DNA of 64,000 bases, from contig NZ_JABUHN010000001.1 in NCBI RefSeq assembly GCF_013328815.1, forward strand, positions 186,001 through 250,000, in the 5' to 3' direction. The notes beneath the pieces are model-generated. The model was given only the letters and a program-made list of their open reading frames with translations. It ran no database searches and was not told the origin of the DNA. The position numbers and the translations under genes are program-made. The DNA comes from Tabrizicola fusiformis (GTDB lineage Bacteria > Pseudomonadota > Alphaproteobacteria > Rhodobacterales > Rhodobacteraceae). Below are positions 1-10,188 of this stretch, in pieces; positions within the stretch are counted from its first letter, which is position 1, and every line of letters begins with the position of its first letter.

Positions 1-885
1 TCGTCGAGCTATATCGCACCCGAGATGAAGGCGCTGGATGACGATTTCCGCGCCAAGGGGCTGGTTTCGGTCAATGAGGTCGGCCTTGATCCGGGCATCG
101 ACCACCTGATGGCGCATGACCTTGTGGCGCGCTACCGCGCCTCGGCCGCCTATCACCCCGATAATGTGCTGAGTTTCTTCAGCTATTGTGGCGGTGTGCC
201 GAAGATTCCCAACGCTTTCCGCTATAAGTTCAGTTGGGCCCCGGCGGGGGTGCTGAAGGCGCTGCGCTCGCCCTCGCGCTCTTTGCGGAATTTCTCGGAA
301 TTGCGGGTCAACCGGCCTTGGGACGCGATCACCGCCTATGACGCGCCGCTGCCGCAACCGGAAAGCTTTGAGGTTTATCCCAACCGCGACAGCTATCCTT
401 TCCTGACCGATTACCGCTTTGATCCGGCATGGAAAGTGCGCGATTTCGTGCGGGGAACCATCCGGCTGAATGGCTGGGCCGAAGCATGGGCGCCGATCTT
501 TGCCGAGATCGAGGGGCTGGAAGGCGCCAGCGCCGCCGAAGTGGATGCCGCCCTGACCGCCCGCGCCAATGCTTTGCTGAAGGAAAACGCCTATGCGCCC
601 GGTGAGCCGGACCGCGTTGTGCTGTTCGTCAGCCTGAAGGCCGAGCGCGAGGGACGCGCCGTCTTCCACGAAACCTGGGCGATGGATGCCTGGGGCGATG
701 CCCGTGGTTCGGCCATGGGGCGGCTGGTGTCGGTGCCGGTGTCGCTGGCCATCGAGGCGGTGCAGGCGCGCGAGATTGCGGCGGGGGTGCATCCTGCGCC
801 ACATGATCCCCGGCTGATCGCCCGCTGGATGGGCGAGATCGGCAAGCTGGCGCAATATCTGCACCGGGTTGACCATCTGGCCTGA
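1..885 (+). CDS. saccharopine dehydrogenase-like protein, C-terminal part (5' end outside window)
   Basis: The reading frame is open from base 1, so the gene begins upstream of the window and only about 294 residues are visible. The first residues, SSSYIAPEM, fit the segment after the NAD-binding domain in saccharopine dehydrogenase-family proteins, followed by the catalytic/dimerisation domain (NEVGLDPGIDH, and a C-terminal RLVSVPVSLAIEAV stretch). Family members carry out NAD(P)-dependent oxidoreduction at the saccharopine step of lysine metabolism or related amine chemistry; which substrate is used here cannot be read from the fragment. The family assignment is firm, the substrate is not. 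Confidence 0.8.
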   Translation, partial: SSSYIAPEMKALDDDFRAKGLVSVNEVGLDPGIDHLMAHDLVARYRASAAYHPDNVLSFFSYCGGVPKIPNAFRYKFSWAPAGVLKALRSPSRSLRNFSELRVNRPWDAITAYDAPLPQPESFEVYPNRDSYPFLTDYRFDPAWKVRDFVRGTIRLNGWAEAWAPIFAEIEGLEGASAAEVDAALTARANALLKENAYAPGEPDRVVLFVSLKAEREGRAVFHETWAMDAWGDARGSAMGRLVSVPVSLAIEAVQAREIAAGVHPAPHDPRLIARWMGEIGKLAQYLHRVDHLA

Positions 886-983
886 AGCAAGGCGGCGCCT
901 CCACGTCGCGTCGCCGACCCTGTTGCGCCCGCGCCGCCCTGACCCCTTGGCGCGGGTGGCGCCGCCGGGGGCCCGCCCCCGGC

Positions 984-1011
984 CCCCGGGGATATTTTCG
1001 CCAAGATGAAA
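984..1011 (+). repeat. intergenic GGATATTT motif, copy 1
   Basis: The core GGGGATATTTTCGCCAAG is followed by ATGAAA. The same core recurs at 29489 and 35653 on this strand and in diverged form at 28236 and 34313 on the other strand. This copy lies in the 267-base gap between the saccharopine dehydrogenase-like gene and the heparinase-like gene, in otherwise very GC-rich sequence with no other recognisable element. Confidence 0.6.
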
Positions 1012-1152
1012 TCTGCGGCCTTTGTCCTGGTCCGGATATCCCCGGCGGAGGCAGGCCGGCCAAAGGTGCGGCGGGTGACAGGGGGGCTTTGAAAAGCTAT
1101 GGTCCGTTCCGAGCCCCGGGCAACAGGGGATGGGCAGGACGGGCGAATCATC

Positions 1153-2862
1153 ATGGGGCGGGCAAGCCTTGGCAATCGGCTGGCGATGTGGCGTGCGCTT
1201 CGGGCGCGGGCCGCGACGGGCTTTGTCTCGCAGCCCGAGCCGCGTTCGATCGGGTTGCACGCCCGGGGGCGGCAGTTGCTGGCGGGGAATTTCCTGTTCG
1301 CTGGCCCGCTGGTCGAGGCGCCGGGACTTTCGATCTGGGACGTGGCGAGCGTCGAGCCGGGATTTCTCGACGGTGCGCATGGTTTTGCCTGGCTGGACGA
1401 TCTGGCCGCGGTGGGGGATGCGGCGGCGCGGGCGCGGGCGCAGGATTGGCTCTGGCAATGGATCGCGCGCTATGGGCAGGGGCAGGGGCCGGGCTGGACC
1501 CCCGATCTGACCGGGCGGCGGCTGATCCGCTGGATCAACCATGCATTGTTTCTGCTGACGGCGCGCGACCGCGCGGCCAGCGACCTGTTCTATCGCCAGC
1601 TCGCGGCGCAGACGTTGTTTCTGTCGCGGCGCTGGTCCCATGCCGCGCCCGGTCTGCCGCGGATCGAGGCGCTGACCGGGCTGGTTTCCGCGACGCTGGC
1701 CCTGACCGGGATGGAGGCGCTTGCCGCTCCGGCGATTGCCGCGCTGGCCGAGCATTGCGGGCGGGAGGTGGATGGCGAGGGCGGCATTCCCACCCGCAAC
1801 CCCGAGGAATTGCTCGAGGTGTTCACCTTGCTGACCTGGGCCGAGACGGCTCTGTCGGAAACCGGGCGGCTTCCGCCCTCGTCGCTGCTGGCGGCGCTGG
1901 AGCGGATGGCGCCGGCGCTGCGCCTGCTGCGTCATGCCGATGGCGGGCTGGCGCGGTTTCATGGCGGCGGGCGGGGGGCCGAAGGGCGGCTGGAACAGGC
2001 GCTGTCGGTGGCGGGGGTGAAGCCGACATCGCAGGGCGGCTTTGGCCTTGCCATGGGGTTTGCCCGGTTGCAGGGTGGGCGCACCACGCTGATCGTCGAT
2101 GCCGCGGCGCCACCGGATGGGCGGGCGGGGGCGGCGGCTCATGCCTCGACCCTGGCGATGGAGGTGACTTCGGGGCGGCGGCCGCTGGTGGTGTCTTGCG
2201 GATCGGGGCTGCGCTTTGGCGCCGAGTGGCGGCAGGCCGGGCGGGCCACGCCTTCACATTCGGTGCTGGGGCTGGACGGCTATTCCTCGTCCCGGCTGGA
2301 TGCGCGGGGCGATGTACTGGCCGACCGGGCGGCGGTGACCTTGCTGCGGCAAGGGGGGGATGCCGAAGGGGTGCATCTGCATCTGGCGCATGACGGCTGG
2401 CTGACAACGCATGGGCTGATCCATCGGCGCGACTTGCATCTGTCGGCGGACGGGCGCCGCCTGCGCGGCAGCGACGATCTGATTGCCGAAACCCCGGCGG
2501 CCCGCCAGCGATTCGAGCGGCTGCTGGCGCGCGGTGGGCTGGAGGGGGTGGCCTGGTCGCTGCGGTTCCACCTGCATCCCGATGTCGATGCCGCGCTGGA
2601 CCTTGGCGGCACGGCGGTTTCGCTGGCCCTGAAAAGCGGTGAGATCTGGGTATTCCGTCATGAAAGCGGCGCGAAACTGTCGCTCGACCCCTCGGTCTAT
2701 CTGGAAAATGGGCGGTTGAAGCCGCGACCGGCGCGTCAGATCGTCCTTTCTGGCCGCGCGGTGGGGATCGAGACCAAGCTGGGCTGGACCTTGGCGAAGG
2801 CGCAGGATACTCCGCTGGCCATCCGCGATCTGGACCGCGACGAGATGCCGGTCCCTCTGTGA
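1153..2862 (+). CDS. heparinase II/III-family protein
   Basis: About 569 residues: an alpha-helical N-terminal part rich in Trp and Arg ([24 protein letters not shown]) followed after roughly residue 300 by a beta-rich C-terminal part, as in heparinase II/III-like proteins. The family contains polysaccharide lyases acting on acidic glycans, but many proteobacterial members near purH/lspA have no shown activity, so the substrate is unknown. No signal peptide is visible. The frame is open from ATG 1099; ATG 1153 ([10 protein letters not shown]) was chosen because the preceding residues look non-conserved, but no clear ribosome site supports either start. It ends 14 bases before purH and is probably co-transcribed with it. 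Confidence 0.75.
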   Translation: MGRASLGNRLAMWRALRARAATGFVSQPEPRSIGLHARGRQLLAGNFLFAGPLVEAPGLSIWDVASVEPGFLDGAHGFAWLDDLAAVGDAAARARAQDWLWQWIARYGQGQGPGWTPDLTGRRLIRWINHALFLLTARDRAASDLFYRQLAAQTLFLSRRWSHAAPGLPRIEALTGLVSATLALTGMEALAAPAIAALAEHCGREVDGEGGIPTRNPEELLEVFTLLTWAETALSETGRLPPSSLLAALERMAPALRLLRHADGGLARFHGGGRGAEGRLEQALSVAGVKPTSQGGFGLAMGFARLQGGRTTLIVDAAAPPDGRAGAAAHASTLAMEVTSGRRPLVVSCGSGLRFGAEWRQAGRATPSHSVLGLDGYSSSRLDARGDVLADRAAVTLLRQGGDAEGVHLHLAHDGWLTTHGLIHRRDLHLSADGRRLRGSDDLIAETPAARQRFERLLARGGLEGVAWSLRFHLHPDVDAALDLGGTAVSLALKSGEIWVFRHESGAKLSLDPSVYLENGRLKPRPARQIVLSGRAVGIETKLGWTLAKAQDTPLAIRDLDRDEMPVPL

Positions 2863-2876
2863 CGCAAGGGCAGACC

Positions 2877-4460
2877 ATGACCAATCTTGTCCCCATCGGC
2901 CGCGCGCTGATTTCCGTATCCGACAAATCGGGCCTTCTGGACCTCGCCCGGGCGCTGCACGCGCAGGGGGTAGAGCTGATTTCCACCGGCGGCACCTCTG
3001 GCATGTTGCGCACGGCGGGCCTGCCGGTGCGCGATGTGTCCGACGTGACGGGCTTTCCCGAAATGATGGATGGCCGGGTCAAGACGCTGCACCCGGCGGT
3101 GCATGGCGGCCTTCTGGCGCTGCGCGACGATGACGAGCATCTGGTGGCGATGGCCGCCCATGGGATCGAGCCGATCGACCTTCTGATCGTGAACCTTTAC
3201 CCGTTCGAGGAAACCGTGGCCAAGGGTGCCGACCACGCCACCTGCATCGAGAACATCGACATCGGCGGTCCGGCGATGATCCGCGCGGCATCGAAGAACC
3301 ACAAGTTCGTGGCGGTGGTCACCGATCCCACCGATTATGCCGGGCTGCTTGACCAGATGAAGGCGCATCACGGGGCGACCACGCTGGCCTTTCGCCAGAA
3401 GCTGGCGCTGACGGCCTATTCGCGCACTGCCGCCTATGACACCGCCGTTTCGACATGGCTTGCGGGTGAGATCAAGGAACCCGCGCCGCGCTATCGCTCT
3501 TTCGCGGGCAAGCTGGCGCAGACGCTGCGCTATGGCGAGAACCCGCATCAGAAGGCGGCCTTCTACACCGATGGCAGCCGCCGCGAGGGTGTGGCGACCG
3601 CGCGTCAGTGGCAGGGCAAGGAGCTGTCCTACAACAACATCAACGACACCGACGCGGCCTTTGAACTGGTGGCCGAGTTTACCCAAGGCCCGGCCTGCGC
3701 GATCATCAAACACGCCAATCCCTGCGGCGTGGGGCAGGCGGGCAGCCTGAAGGACGCCTATCTGCGGGCGTATCACTGTGACCAGACCTCGGCCTTTGGC
3801 GGGATCGTGGCGCTGAACCAGCCCTTGGATGCCGAAACCGCGGAAGAGATCGTGAAGATCTTCACCGAAGTCGTGATCGCCCCCGGTGCGAGTGATGAGG
3901 CCAAGGCGATTTTCGCGGCCAAGAAGAACCTGCGCCTTTTGACCACCGCCGCGCTGCCTGACCCAAAGACGGGCAATCTGGCCTTCCGTCAGGTTGCGGG
4001 CGGCTTTCTGGTGCAGGATTCGGATGTGGACAGCATCACCGCCGCCGATCTGAAGGTGGTGACCAAACGCGCGCCGACCCCGGCGGAACTGGCCGACCTG
4101 CTGTTCGCATGGAAAGTGGCCAAGCATGTGAAATCCAACGCCATCGTCTATGTGAAGGATGGCGCGACCGTGGGCGTCGGTGCTGGCCAGATGAGCCGCG
4201 TGGACAGCACCCGGATCGCCGCCCGCAAGGCCGAAGACATGGCCGAGGCGCTGGGCCTGCCCGGGCCGCTGACCAAAGGGTCGGTCGTCGCCTCGGATGC
4301 CTTCTTCCCGTTCCCCGACGGTCTTCTGACCGCGGCTGAGGCCGGGGCGACGGCGGTTATCCAGCCGGGGGGCAGCATGAACGACCCCGCGGTGATCGAA
4401 GCGGCGGATGCGGCAGGGCTGGCCATGGTCTTCACCGGCCAGCGCCATTTCCGGCACTGA
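2877..4460 (+). CDS. purH: bifunctional AICAR formyltransferase/IMP cyclohydrolase
   Basis: Catalyses the last two steps of de novo IMP synthesis in the cytoplasm: formyl transfer from 10-formyl-tetrahydrofolate to AICAR and ring closure of FAICAR. The 527-residue length matches the family (E. coli 529). The N-terminal cyclohydrolase (MGS-like) domain shows [26 protein letters not shown] and [12 protein letters not shown]; the C-terminal formyltransferase domain shows [24 protein letters not shown] and the C-terminal [14 protein letters not shown] at 2859 keeps the frame, but ATG 2877 is preceded by CAAGGG at a good distance and gives the usual N-terminus [11 protein letters not shown]. It is followed after one base by lspA. 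Confidence 0.97.
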   Translation: MTNLVPIGRALISVSDKSGLLDLARALHAQGVELISTGGTSGMLRTAGLPVRDVSDVTGFPEMMDGRVKTLHPAVHGGLLALRDDDEHLVAMAAHGIEPIDLLIVNLYPFEETVAKGADHATCIENIDIGGPAMIRAASKNHKFVAVVTDPTDYAGLLDQMKAHHGATTLAFRQKLALTAYSRTAAYDTAVSTWLAGEIKEPAPRYRSFAGKLAQTLRYGENPHQKAAFYTDGSRREGVATARQWQGKELSYNNINDTDAAFELVAEFTQGPACAIIKHANPCGVGQAGSLKDAYLRAYHCDQTSAFGGIVALNQPLDAETAEEIVKIFTEVVIAPGASDEAKAIFAAKKNLRLLTTAALPDPKTGNLAFRQVAGGFLVQDSDVDSITAADLKVVTKRAPTPAELADLLFAWKVAKHVKSNAIVYVKDGATVGVGAGQMSRVDSTRIAARKAEDMAEALGLPGPLTKGSVVASDAFFPFPDGLLTAAEAGATAVIQPGGSMNDPAVIEAADAAGLAMVFTGQRHFRH

Positions 4461-4461
4461 C

Positions 4462-4947
4462 ATGCGCCGCCTTGTCATCTCGGGACTTGTGACCTTCGCG
4501 GCGGATCAACTGTCCAAGCTGGCGGTGATCCGTCTGGTCGGGTTGCGCGAGCGGGGGGAGGTCGATGTGATCGACCCGCTTCTGAACCTGCGCTGGGCCG
4601 AGAATCGGGGGGTCAACTTCGGCCTGTTCTCGAATGATGCGGACCTTGCGCGCTGGGGTCTGATCCTGATTGCGCTGGCGATTTCGGCCTGGGTGGTGAT
4701 CTGGGTGCGCCGGGCGAAATTCGGCCCATGGTCGGAACTGTCGGCGGGGCTTCTGGTGGGCGGTGCGCTGGGCAATGTGGTGGACCGGCTGGCCTATGGT
4801 TATGTGGCCGATTTCCTGAACATGACCTGCTGCGGCATCGAGAATCCCTATTCCTTCAACGTTGCCGATATTGCGGTTTTTGCCGGGGCGCTGGGACTGG
4901 TGCTGTTCACCAACCCGCCCAAGACGCGCAAACGCCGGGCGGGCTGA
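4462..4947 (+). CDS. lspA: lipoprotein signal peptidase (signal peptidase II)
   Basis: Inner-membrane aspartic protease that removes signal peptides from prolipoproteins after lipidation. The 161-residue protein has four hydrophobic segments and both catalytic aspartates: D108 in GNVVDRL and D136 in FNVADIAVF; the conserved NRGVNFGLF loop is also present. It starts one base after the purH stop; an in-frame ATG at 4408 lies inside purH and is unlikely. The next gene encodes a lipoprotein, one of several likely substrates in this window. Confidence 0.97.
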   Translation: MRRLVISGLVTFAADQLSKLAVIRLVGLRERGEVDVIDPLLNLRWAENRGVNFGLFSNDADLARWGLILIALAISAWVVIWVRRAKFGPWSELSAGLLVGGALGNVVDRLAYGYVADFLNMTCCGIENPYSFNVADIAVFAGALGLVLFTNPPKTRKRRAG

Positions 4948-5039
4948 CGCCGCAAGGGACCGCGCGGCGACAAGACCCCGTGACGCGGGCCGGGCGATAG
5001 GCTAAGACGACGCAGAGACAGGTGGCGGAGGCGGCAGGC

Positions 5040-5576
5040 ATGACGGCAGCTCGGGTGGTTCTCGCGGTTGCGGGCGTGGCGCTGTTGTCGCTGACGGCCT
5101 GCGGCAGGGGCGACCGTCAGCCGATTCTGATGAACGTCACCTCCGACACCAACGGGCCGGACGAATTTGCCATCCTGCCGCCCAAGGCGCTGGAGCTGCC
5201 GGAAGATCTGGCGACCCTGCCGGAACCCACGCCGGGCGGTTCCAACCTGACGGACCCCAACCCCCATGCCGATGCCATCGTGGCGCTGGGCGGCAATCCG
5301 GCCAAGGCGGGCGGCATTCCATCGGCGGATGCGGCGCTTTACGCCCGCGCCAACCGCTATGGCACCGAGGCGGGCATCCGCAACACCCTCGCCTCGGAAG
5401 ACCTTGAGTTCCGGCGCAAGAACAACGGCCGGGTGTTGGAGCGGATGTTCAATGTGAACGTCTATTTCAAGGCGTATCGCAAGATGGCGCTGGATCAGCA
5501 CCGCGAGCTGGAGCGCTGGCGTCAGGCGGGGGTGCGCACCCCCTCGGCCCCGCCGCGTCTGCCCAAGGAGAAGTGA
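5040..5576 (+). CDS. DUF3035-family lipoprotein
   Basis: A 178-residue protein with a short hydrophobic N-terminus ending in the lipobox LTAC (Cys21), so it should be lipidated and processed by the LspA encoded just upstream. The mature part is polar with Pro-rich stretches (LPPKALELPEDLATLPEPTP) and a C-terminal helical region rich in Arg and Lys. DUF3035 is found in this position (after lspA, before M16 peptidases) in Rhodobacteraceae; no function is established. ATG 5040 was chosen over GTG 5022 because GGAGG lies about 9 bases upstream of it and it gives a clean signal sequence. Confidence 0.85.
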   Translation: MTAARVVLAVAGVALLSLTACGRGDRQPILMNVTSDTNGPDEFAILPPKALELPEDLATLPEPTPGGSNLTDPNPHADAIVALGGNPAKAGGIPSADAALYARANRYGTEAGIRNTLASEDLEFRRKNNGRVLERMFNVNVYFKAYRKMALDQHRELERWRQAGVRTPSAPPRLPKEK

Positions 5577-5656
5577 TCGTCCTGTCGGATGGCGGGCCTT
5601 GCGCCTGCCGCCCGGCTGCGTAGCTTGGCGCGGCAAGCCCAAGCCGCGAGGAAGCG

Positions 5657-6994
5657 ATGCCGCGACGCCTTTTCGGACCCCTCTGCCTTCTGGCCCTTGG
5701 CGCAGCGCCCGCGCTGGGCGATGAGGTGACCTCATACACCCTCGACAACGGAATGCAGGTGGTGGTGATCGAAGATCACCGCGCTCCGGTCGTCACGCAG
5801 ATGGTCTGGTATCGCATCGGTTCCTCGGACGAGCCTCCGGGCCATTCCGGCATTGCGCATTTTCTGGAACACCTGATGTTTCAGGGCACCGACGATCTGG
5901 CCGCGGGGGAGCTTTCGGCCACGGTGGAAGAGAATGGCGGCACCGACAACGCCTTTACCAGTTATGATTATACCGCCTATTTCCAACGGGTTGCTGCCGA
6001 CCGTCTGGGCCTGATGATGCAGATGGAGGCCGACCGGATGCGCGACCTCCAACTGACCGAAGACGATGTTGCAACCGAACGTCAGGTCATTCTGGAAGAG
6101 CGTTCGCAACGCACTGACAGCGACCCCGGCGCGCTTTTGAATGAACAGATGTCGGCGGCGCAGTTCCTGAACCATCCTTACGGCATTCCGGTGATCGGCT
6201 GGCGCCATGAGATGGAGAAGCTGTCGCGCAAGGATGCGCTGGATTTCTATCAGGCCAATTATGCGCCCAATAATGCGATCCTTGTGGTCGCTGGCGACGT
6301 GCAGCCCGAGGCCGTTCTGGCCCTTGCCAAGGAATATTATGGCCCCGTGGCGCCTTCGGACCGGATCGTGCCGCGCGACCGCCCGCAAGAGCCGCCGCAA
6401 CTGGCCGAGCGCCGCCTTGTGCTGTCGGATGAGCGGGTTTCAGAGCCCTATCTGATCCGCAGCTATCTGGCCCCCGAGCGGAATACCGGCGACCAGAAAG
6501 AGGCGGCGGCGCTGACCATTCTGGCGCAGTTGCTGGGGGGCGACCCGATCAATTCGGTTCTGGCGAAATCGCTGCAATTCGACCGCAAGATCGCGGTCTG
6601 GGCGGCGGCGGGCTATGATGGCACCACCGTCGATCCCGACACTTTCAGCCTTTACGCCTCACCCGTGCCGGGCACCTCGCTGGCCGATCTTGAGGCGGCG
6701 ATGGACGAGGTGATTGCGAAGTTCCTGAAGGACGGCCCGGATGCCGAGCAACTGGCGCGGATCAAAACCCAGATACGCGCCTCGGAAATCTATGCCCGCG
6801 ACGATTCCGGCGGGCTGGCGCGCAGCTATGGTCAGGCGCTGGCGGTGGGGCTGACGGTCAAGGATGTGCAGGACTGGCCCGCCATCCTGCAAGCGGTCAC
6901 CGCCGAAGATGTGATGGCCGCCGCCGCCAAGGTCTTGAACCGCGATCAGGCCGTCACCGGCTGGCTGACCGCCAAAAAGGGGGAAGCCCAATGA
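5657..6994 (+). CDS. M16-family zinc metallopeptidase, catalytic subunit
   Basis: 445 residues with an N-terminal signal peptide (cleavage likely after PALG, residue 21), so periplasmic. The inverted zinc motif HXXEH is present as HFLEH (H68, E71, H72) and the distal ligand is E148 in VILEER, the expected 76 residues later. The family cleaves small peptides in a closed two-lobed chamber. It overlaps the following M16 gene by four bases (ATGA), and that partner lacks the zinc motif, matching known bacterial M16B heterodimers in which one subunit is catalytic and the other supplies substrate-binding residues. GAGGAA sits just before the ATG. Confidence 0.93.
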   Translation: MPRRLFGPLCLLALGAAPALGDEVTSYTLDNGMQVVVIEDHRAPVVTQMVWYRIGSSDEPPGHSGIAHFLEHLMFQGTDDLAAGELSATVEENGGTDNAFTSYDYTAYFQRVAADRLGLMMQMEADRMRDLQLTEDDVATERQVILEERSQRTDSDPGALLNEQMSAAQFLNHPYGIPVIGWRHEMEKLSRKDALDFYQANYAPNNAILVVAGDVQPEAVLALAKEYYGPVAPSDRIVPRDRPQEPPQLAERRLVLSDERVSEPYLIRSYLAPERNTGDQKEAAALTILAQLLGGDPINSVLAKSLQFDRKIAVWAAAGYDGTTVDPDTFSLYASPVPGTSLADLEAAMDEVIAKFLKDGPDAEQLARIKTQIRASEIYARDDSGGLARSYGQALAVGLTVKDVQDWPAILQAVTAEDVMAAAAKVLNRDQAVTGWLTAKKGEAQ

Positions 6995-8298
6995 TCCTGC
7001 GTTCGCTGGCCGTTCTTGTGGCACTGGCCCTGCCCGTGCAGGCCGAAACCGCCATTCAGGCCGTCACCTCGCCCGGCGGGATCAAGGCCTGGCTGGTCGA
7101 AGATCACACCATCCCCTTCGTGGCGCTGGAGCTGCGGTTTCAGGGCGGCAACTCGCTCGACTTGGCCGGCAAGCGGGGGGCGGTCAACCTGATGACCGCC
7201 ACGCTTGAAGAAGGCGCGGGCGCCATGGATTCGCAAGGCTTTGCCGCCGCACGCGATTCGCTGGCGGCGCAGATCGGGTTTTCCTCTGATGGTGACGGGG
7301 TTTCCGTCTCGTCGCAGTTCCTCACTGAAAACCGGGATCAGGGTGTGACCCTGCTGCGCGAGGCGCTGGTGAACCCGCGGTTCGATCAGGATGCGGTGGA
7401 TCGGGTGAAGGGGCAGGTTCTGGCCAATTTGCGCGCCGGCGCCGAAGACCCGGGCACCATCGCGGGCGATCTTATGGCGGCGCGCACCTATGGCAGCCAT
7501 CCCTATGGCAGCAACGGCGACGGCACGATTGACAGTGTCACCGCCCTGACCCGCGACGATGTGGTGACGGCGTGGAAGGGCGCGATTGCCCGCGACCGGG
7601 TGTTCGTCTCGGCCGCAGGTGATATTTCGCCCGAGGATCTGGGCAAACTGCTGGACCGGCTTCTGGGTGACCTGCCCGCCACCGGGGCGCCCCTGCCCGG
7701 CAAGGCGGAGATCACGCTGAAAGGCGGGCTGATGCTGAAACCCTATCCGGGGCCGCAGTCGGTGGTGCAGTTCACCCAAGGCGGCATCCGTTTTGACGAC
7801 CCGGATTATTTTGCCGCCGTCCTCCTGAACGAAATCCTTGGCGGCGGGCGGTTTTCGGCGCGGCTGATGACCGAGGTGCGCGAAAAGCGCGGGCTGACCT
7901 ATGGCATTGGCACGGGGCTGGCTAGCTATGACCATGCCGAAACGCTGGTCGGGCAGTTTCAGGCCAGCAACGAAAAGGTGGCCGAGGCGATCAAGGTGAT
8001 CCGCGCGGAATGGGCCAAGGTCGCGGCAGAAGGCGTGACGCCCGAAGAGCTTGCCCGCGCCAAGACCTATATGACCGGCGCCTATCCGCTGCGCTTTGAC
8101 GGCAACAGCACGATTGCCTCGATCCTTGTCGGAATGCAGATCATGGGCCTGCCCACCGATTATCCGCGCACCCGCAATCAGCGGGTCGAGGCGGTGACGC
8201 TGGAGGATGTGAAGCGCGTGGCGGCGCGGCTGATCAAGCCGGATGAGTTGTTCTTCGTGGTGGTCGGCGGGGCGACCGGACTTACCCCCACCGAATAG
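6991..8298 (+). CDS. M16-family protein lacking the zinc motif (non-catalytic partner)
   Basis: 435 residues with a signal peptide (ALPVQA, about residue 18). Where catalytic M16 subunits have HXXEH this protein reads NLMTATLEEG, so zinc cannot bind in the usual way. The Arg/Tyr motif used by non-catalytic partners to bind substrate is intact (REKRGLTYGIGTGL, around residue 290). The start codon overlaps the stop of the catalytic M16 gene, implying translational coupling and a 1:1 periplasmic heterodimer. The fold assignment is sure; heterodimer formation is inferred from the pair arrangement. Confidence 0.92.
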   Translation: MILRSLAVLVALALPVQAETAIQAVTSPGGIKAWLVEDHTIPFVALELRFQGGNSLDLAGKRGAVNLMTATLEEGAGAMDSQGFAAARDSLAAQIGFSSDGDGVSVSSQFLTENRDQGVTLLREALVNPRFDQDAVDRVKGQVLANLRAGAEDPGTIAGDLMAARTYGSHPYGSNGDGTIDSVTALTRDDVVTAWKGAIARDRVFVSAAGDISPEDLGKLLDRLLGDLPATGAPLPGKAEITLKGGLMLKPYPGPQSVVQFTQGGIRFDDPDYFAAVLLNEILGGGRFSARLMTEVREKRGLTYGIGTGLASYDHAETLVGQFQASNEKVAEAIKVIRAEWAKVAAEGVTPEELARAKTYMTGAYPLRFDGNSTIASILVGMQIMGLPTDYPRTRNQRVEAVTLEDVKRVAARLIKPDELFFVVVGGATGLTPTE

Positions 8299-8355
8299 GG
8301 CCGAAACGGGAACATTCCCTTGGCCGAATCTCAGCCGCCTGCTAGTGATAGGGGC

Positions 8356-10188
8356 ATGACCCTTCATGCCCCCCATATGCAGGATGCTGCGCGCCCTGTC
8401 ATTCGCCCGCTGGACGAAGCCGCCATCAACCGCATCGCTGCGGGTGAGGTGGTGGAACGGCCTGCTTCGGCGGTGAAGGAACTGGTGGAAAATGCGCTGG
8501 ATGCCGGGGCGCGGCGCATCGCGGTGGATTATTCCGCCGGGGGCAAGGTGCTGATCCGCGTCACCGATGATGGCTGCGGCATGACGGCGGAAGATCTGCC
8601 GCTCGCCGTGGCCCGTCATGCCACGTCCAAGATCGACGGCAGCGACCTGCTGAACATCACCAGTTTCGGTTTCCGGGGCGAGGCGCTGGCCTCGCTCGGT
8701 TCGGTCGGGCGGCTGACCATCACCTCGCGGGCCGAAGGGCACGAGGCGGCGCAGATCGCGGTGACGGGCGGGCGCGTGGCGCCGGTGCGCCCGGCGGCGC
8801 TGTCGCGCGGCACGGTGATCGAGCTGCGCGACCTCTTCTATGCAACCCCCGCCCGGCTGAAATTCCTGCGCAGCGACCGGGCCGAGGCGCAGGCGATTGC
8901 CGATGTCATCCGCCGCCTGTCGATGGCCGAACCCATGGTGGGCTTTACCCTGTCCGAAATCGCCGAGGGTGAGGCGCCGCGCGTGATCTTCCGCGCCGAT
9001 CCGCAACCGGGCGATTTCTTTGACGCGCTGCAGGGGCGGCTGACGCAGGTGCTGGGCGCGGCCTTTACCACCAACGCCCTGCGCATTGATGTCGAGCGCG
9101 AGGGGCTGCACCTTACCGGCTATGCCGCACTGCCGACCTATTCGCGCGGCTCTTCGGTGCAGCAGTTCGTTTTCGTCAATGGCCGCCCGGTTCTGGACCG
9201 GATGCTTCTGGGTGCGCTGCGGGTGGCCTATTTCGATTTCCTGTCGCGCGACCGTCACCCCGCCGCCGTGCTGAACCTGATCTGCGACCCTGAGCGGGTG
9301 GATGTGAACGTCCACCCCGCCAAGGCCGAGGTGCGCTTTCGCGAGCCCGAGGCGGTGCGCAGCCTGATCATCACCGGGTTGCGCACGGCTTTGTCGGGGG
9401 CGGGCCACCGCGCCAGCAGCACCGTGGCCGATGCGACGCTGGCCGCCCTCCGCCCCGAGGCGCCCCGCATCTATCAGATGGACCGTCCGTCGCAGACTAG
9501 CTTTGCCCGCGCCACGCTCTGGCAGGCACCGGAAACCCCGATGCCCGCCCCCGGTTTTGCCGAGGCGCCCATGGCCCGGGTCGAAGCGCCGCCAGAGGCG
9601 GTCGAGACCTTTCCGCTGGGCGCCGCCCGCGCACAGGTGCATGAGAATTACATCATCGCCCAGACCGCCACCGGCATGGTGATCGTCGATCAGCACGCCG
9701 CGCATGAACGGCTGGTTTATGAGCGCCTGAAACGCCAGATGGCGGAAACCGGCATCAAGGCGCAGGCCCTGCTGATCCCCGAGATTGTCGAGCTTTCGCC
9801 CAATGATTCCGCCCGCCTGATGGAGGTGGCAGCCGATCTTGCCCGGCTGGGTCTTGTCATCGAACCCTTTGGCGGCAGCGCCGTCGCCGTGCGCGAAACG
9901 CCGGCCATTTTGGGCAATGTTTCGGCGGCGGCCCTGTTGCAGGATGTGCTGGACGAGATTTCCGACCTTGGCCGCAGCGACACGCTGCAAACCCGGATTG
10001 AGGCGATCCTGAGCCGGATGGCCTGCCATGGCTCGATCCGCTCGGGCCGCCAGATGCGCGCCGATGAGATGAACGCGCTGCTGCGCGAGATGGAGGCAAC
10101 GCCGCATTCCGGCCAGTGCAACCACGGCCGCCCCACCTATGTCGAGCTGAAGCTGCACGACATCGAACGTCTGTTCGGCCGCAAATGA
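8356..10188 (+). CDS. mutL: DNA mismatch repair protein MutL (endonuclease type)
   Basis: A 610-residue MutL. The N-terminal GHKL ATPase has NRIAAGEVVERP, the catalytic Glu in LVENALDAGA (E45), DDGCGM and GFRGEALASL. The C-terminal domain carries DQHAAHERLVYE starting at residue 445, the DQHAX2EX4E metal motif of the nicking MutL class, plus ACHGSIR and QCNHGRP, so it likely nicks DNA itself, as expected where MutH is absent. The frame is open from a TTG at 8320; ATG 8356, preceded by AGGGG, was chosen, with ATG 8377 also possible. The stop overlaps the rmuC start (ATGA). Confidence 0.96.
   Translation: MTLHAPHMQDAARPVIRPLDEAAINRIAAGEVVERPASAVKELVENALDAGARRIAVDYSAGGKVLIRVTDDGCGMTAEDLPLAVARHATSKIDGSDLLNITSFGFRGEALASLGSVGRLTITSRAEGHEAAQIAVTGGRVAPVRPAALSRGTVIELRDLFYATPARLKFLRSDRAEAQAIADVIRRLSMAEPMVGFTLSEIAEGEAPRVIFRADPQPGDFFDALQGRLTQVLGAAFTTNALRIDVEREGLHLTGYAALPTYSRGSSVQQFVFVNGRPVLDRMLLGALRVAYFDFLSRDRHPAAVLNLICDPERVDVNVHPAKAEVRFREPEAVRSLIITGLRTALSGAGHRASSTVADATLAALRPEAPRIYQMDRPSQTSFARATLWQAPETPMPAPGFAEAPMARVEAPPEAVETFPLGAARAQVHENYIIAQTATGMVIVDQHAAHERLVYERLKRQMAETGIKAQALLIPEIVELSPNDSARLMEVAADLARLGLVIEPFGGSAVAVRETPAILGNVSAAALLQDVLDEISDLGRSDTLQTRIEAILSRMACHGSIRSGRQMRADEMNALLREMEATPHSGQCNHGRPTYVELKLHDIERLFGRK

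Noticed and set aside
6946-10158. An antisense open frame of about 1070 codons opposite the second M16 gene and mutL
   Set aside because: Same composition effect; the sense strand encodes two well-supported proteins and the antisense product resembles no protein family.
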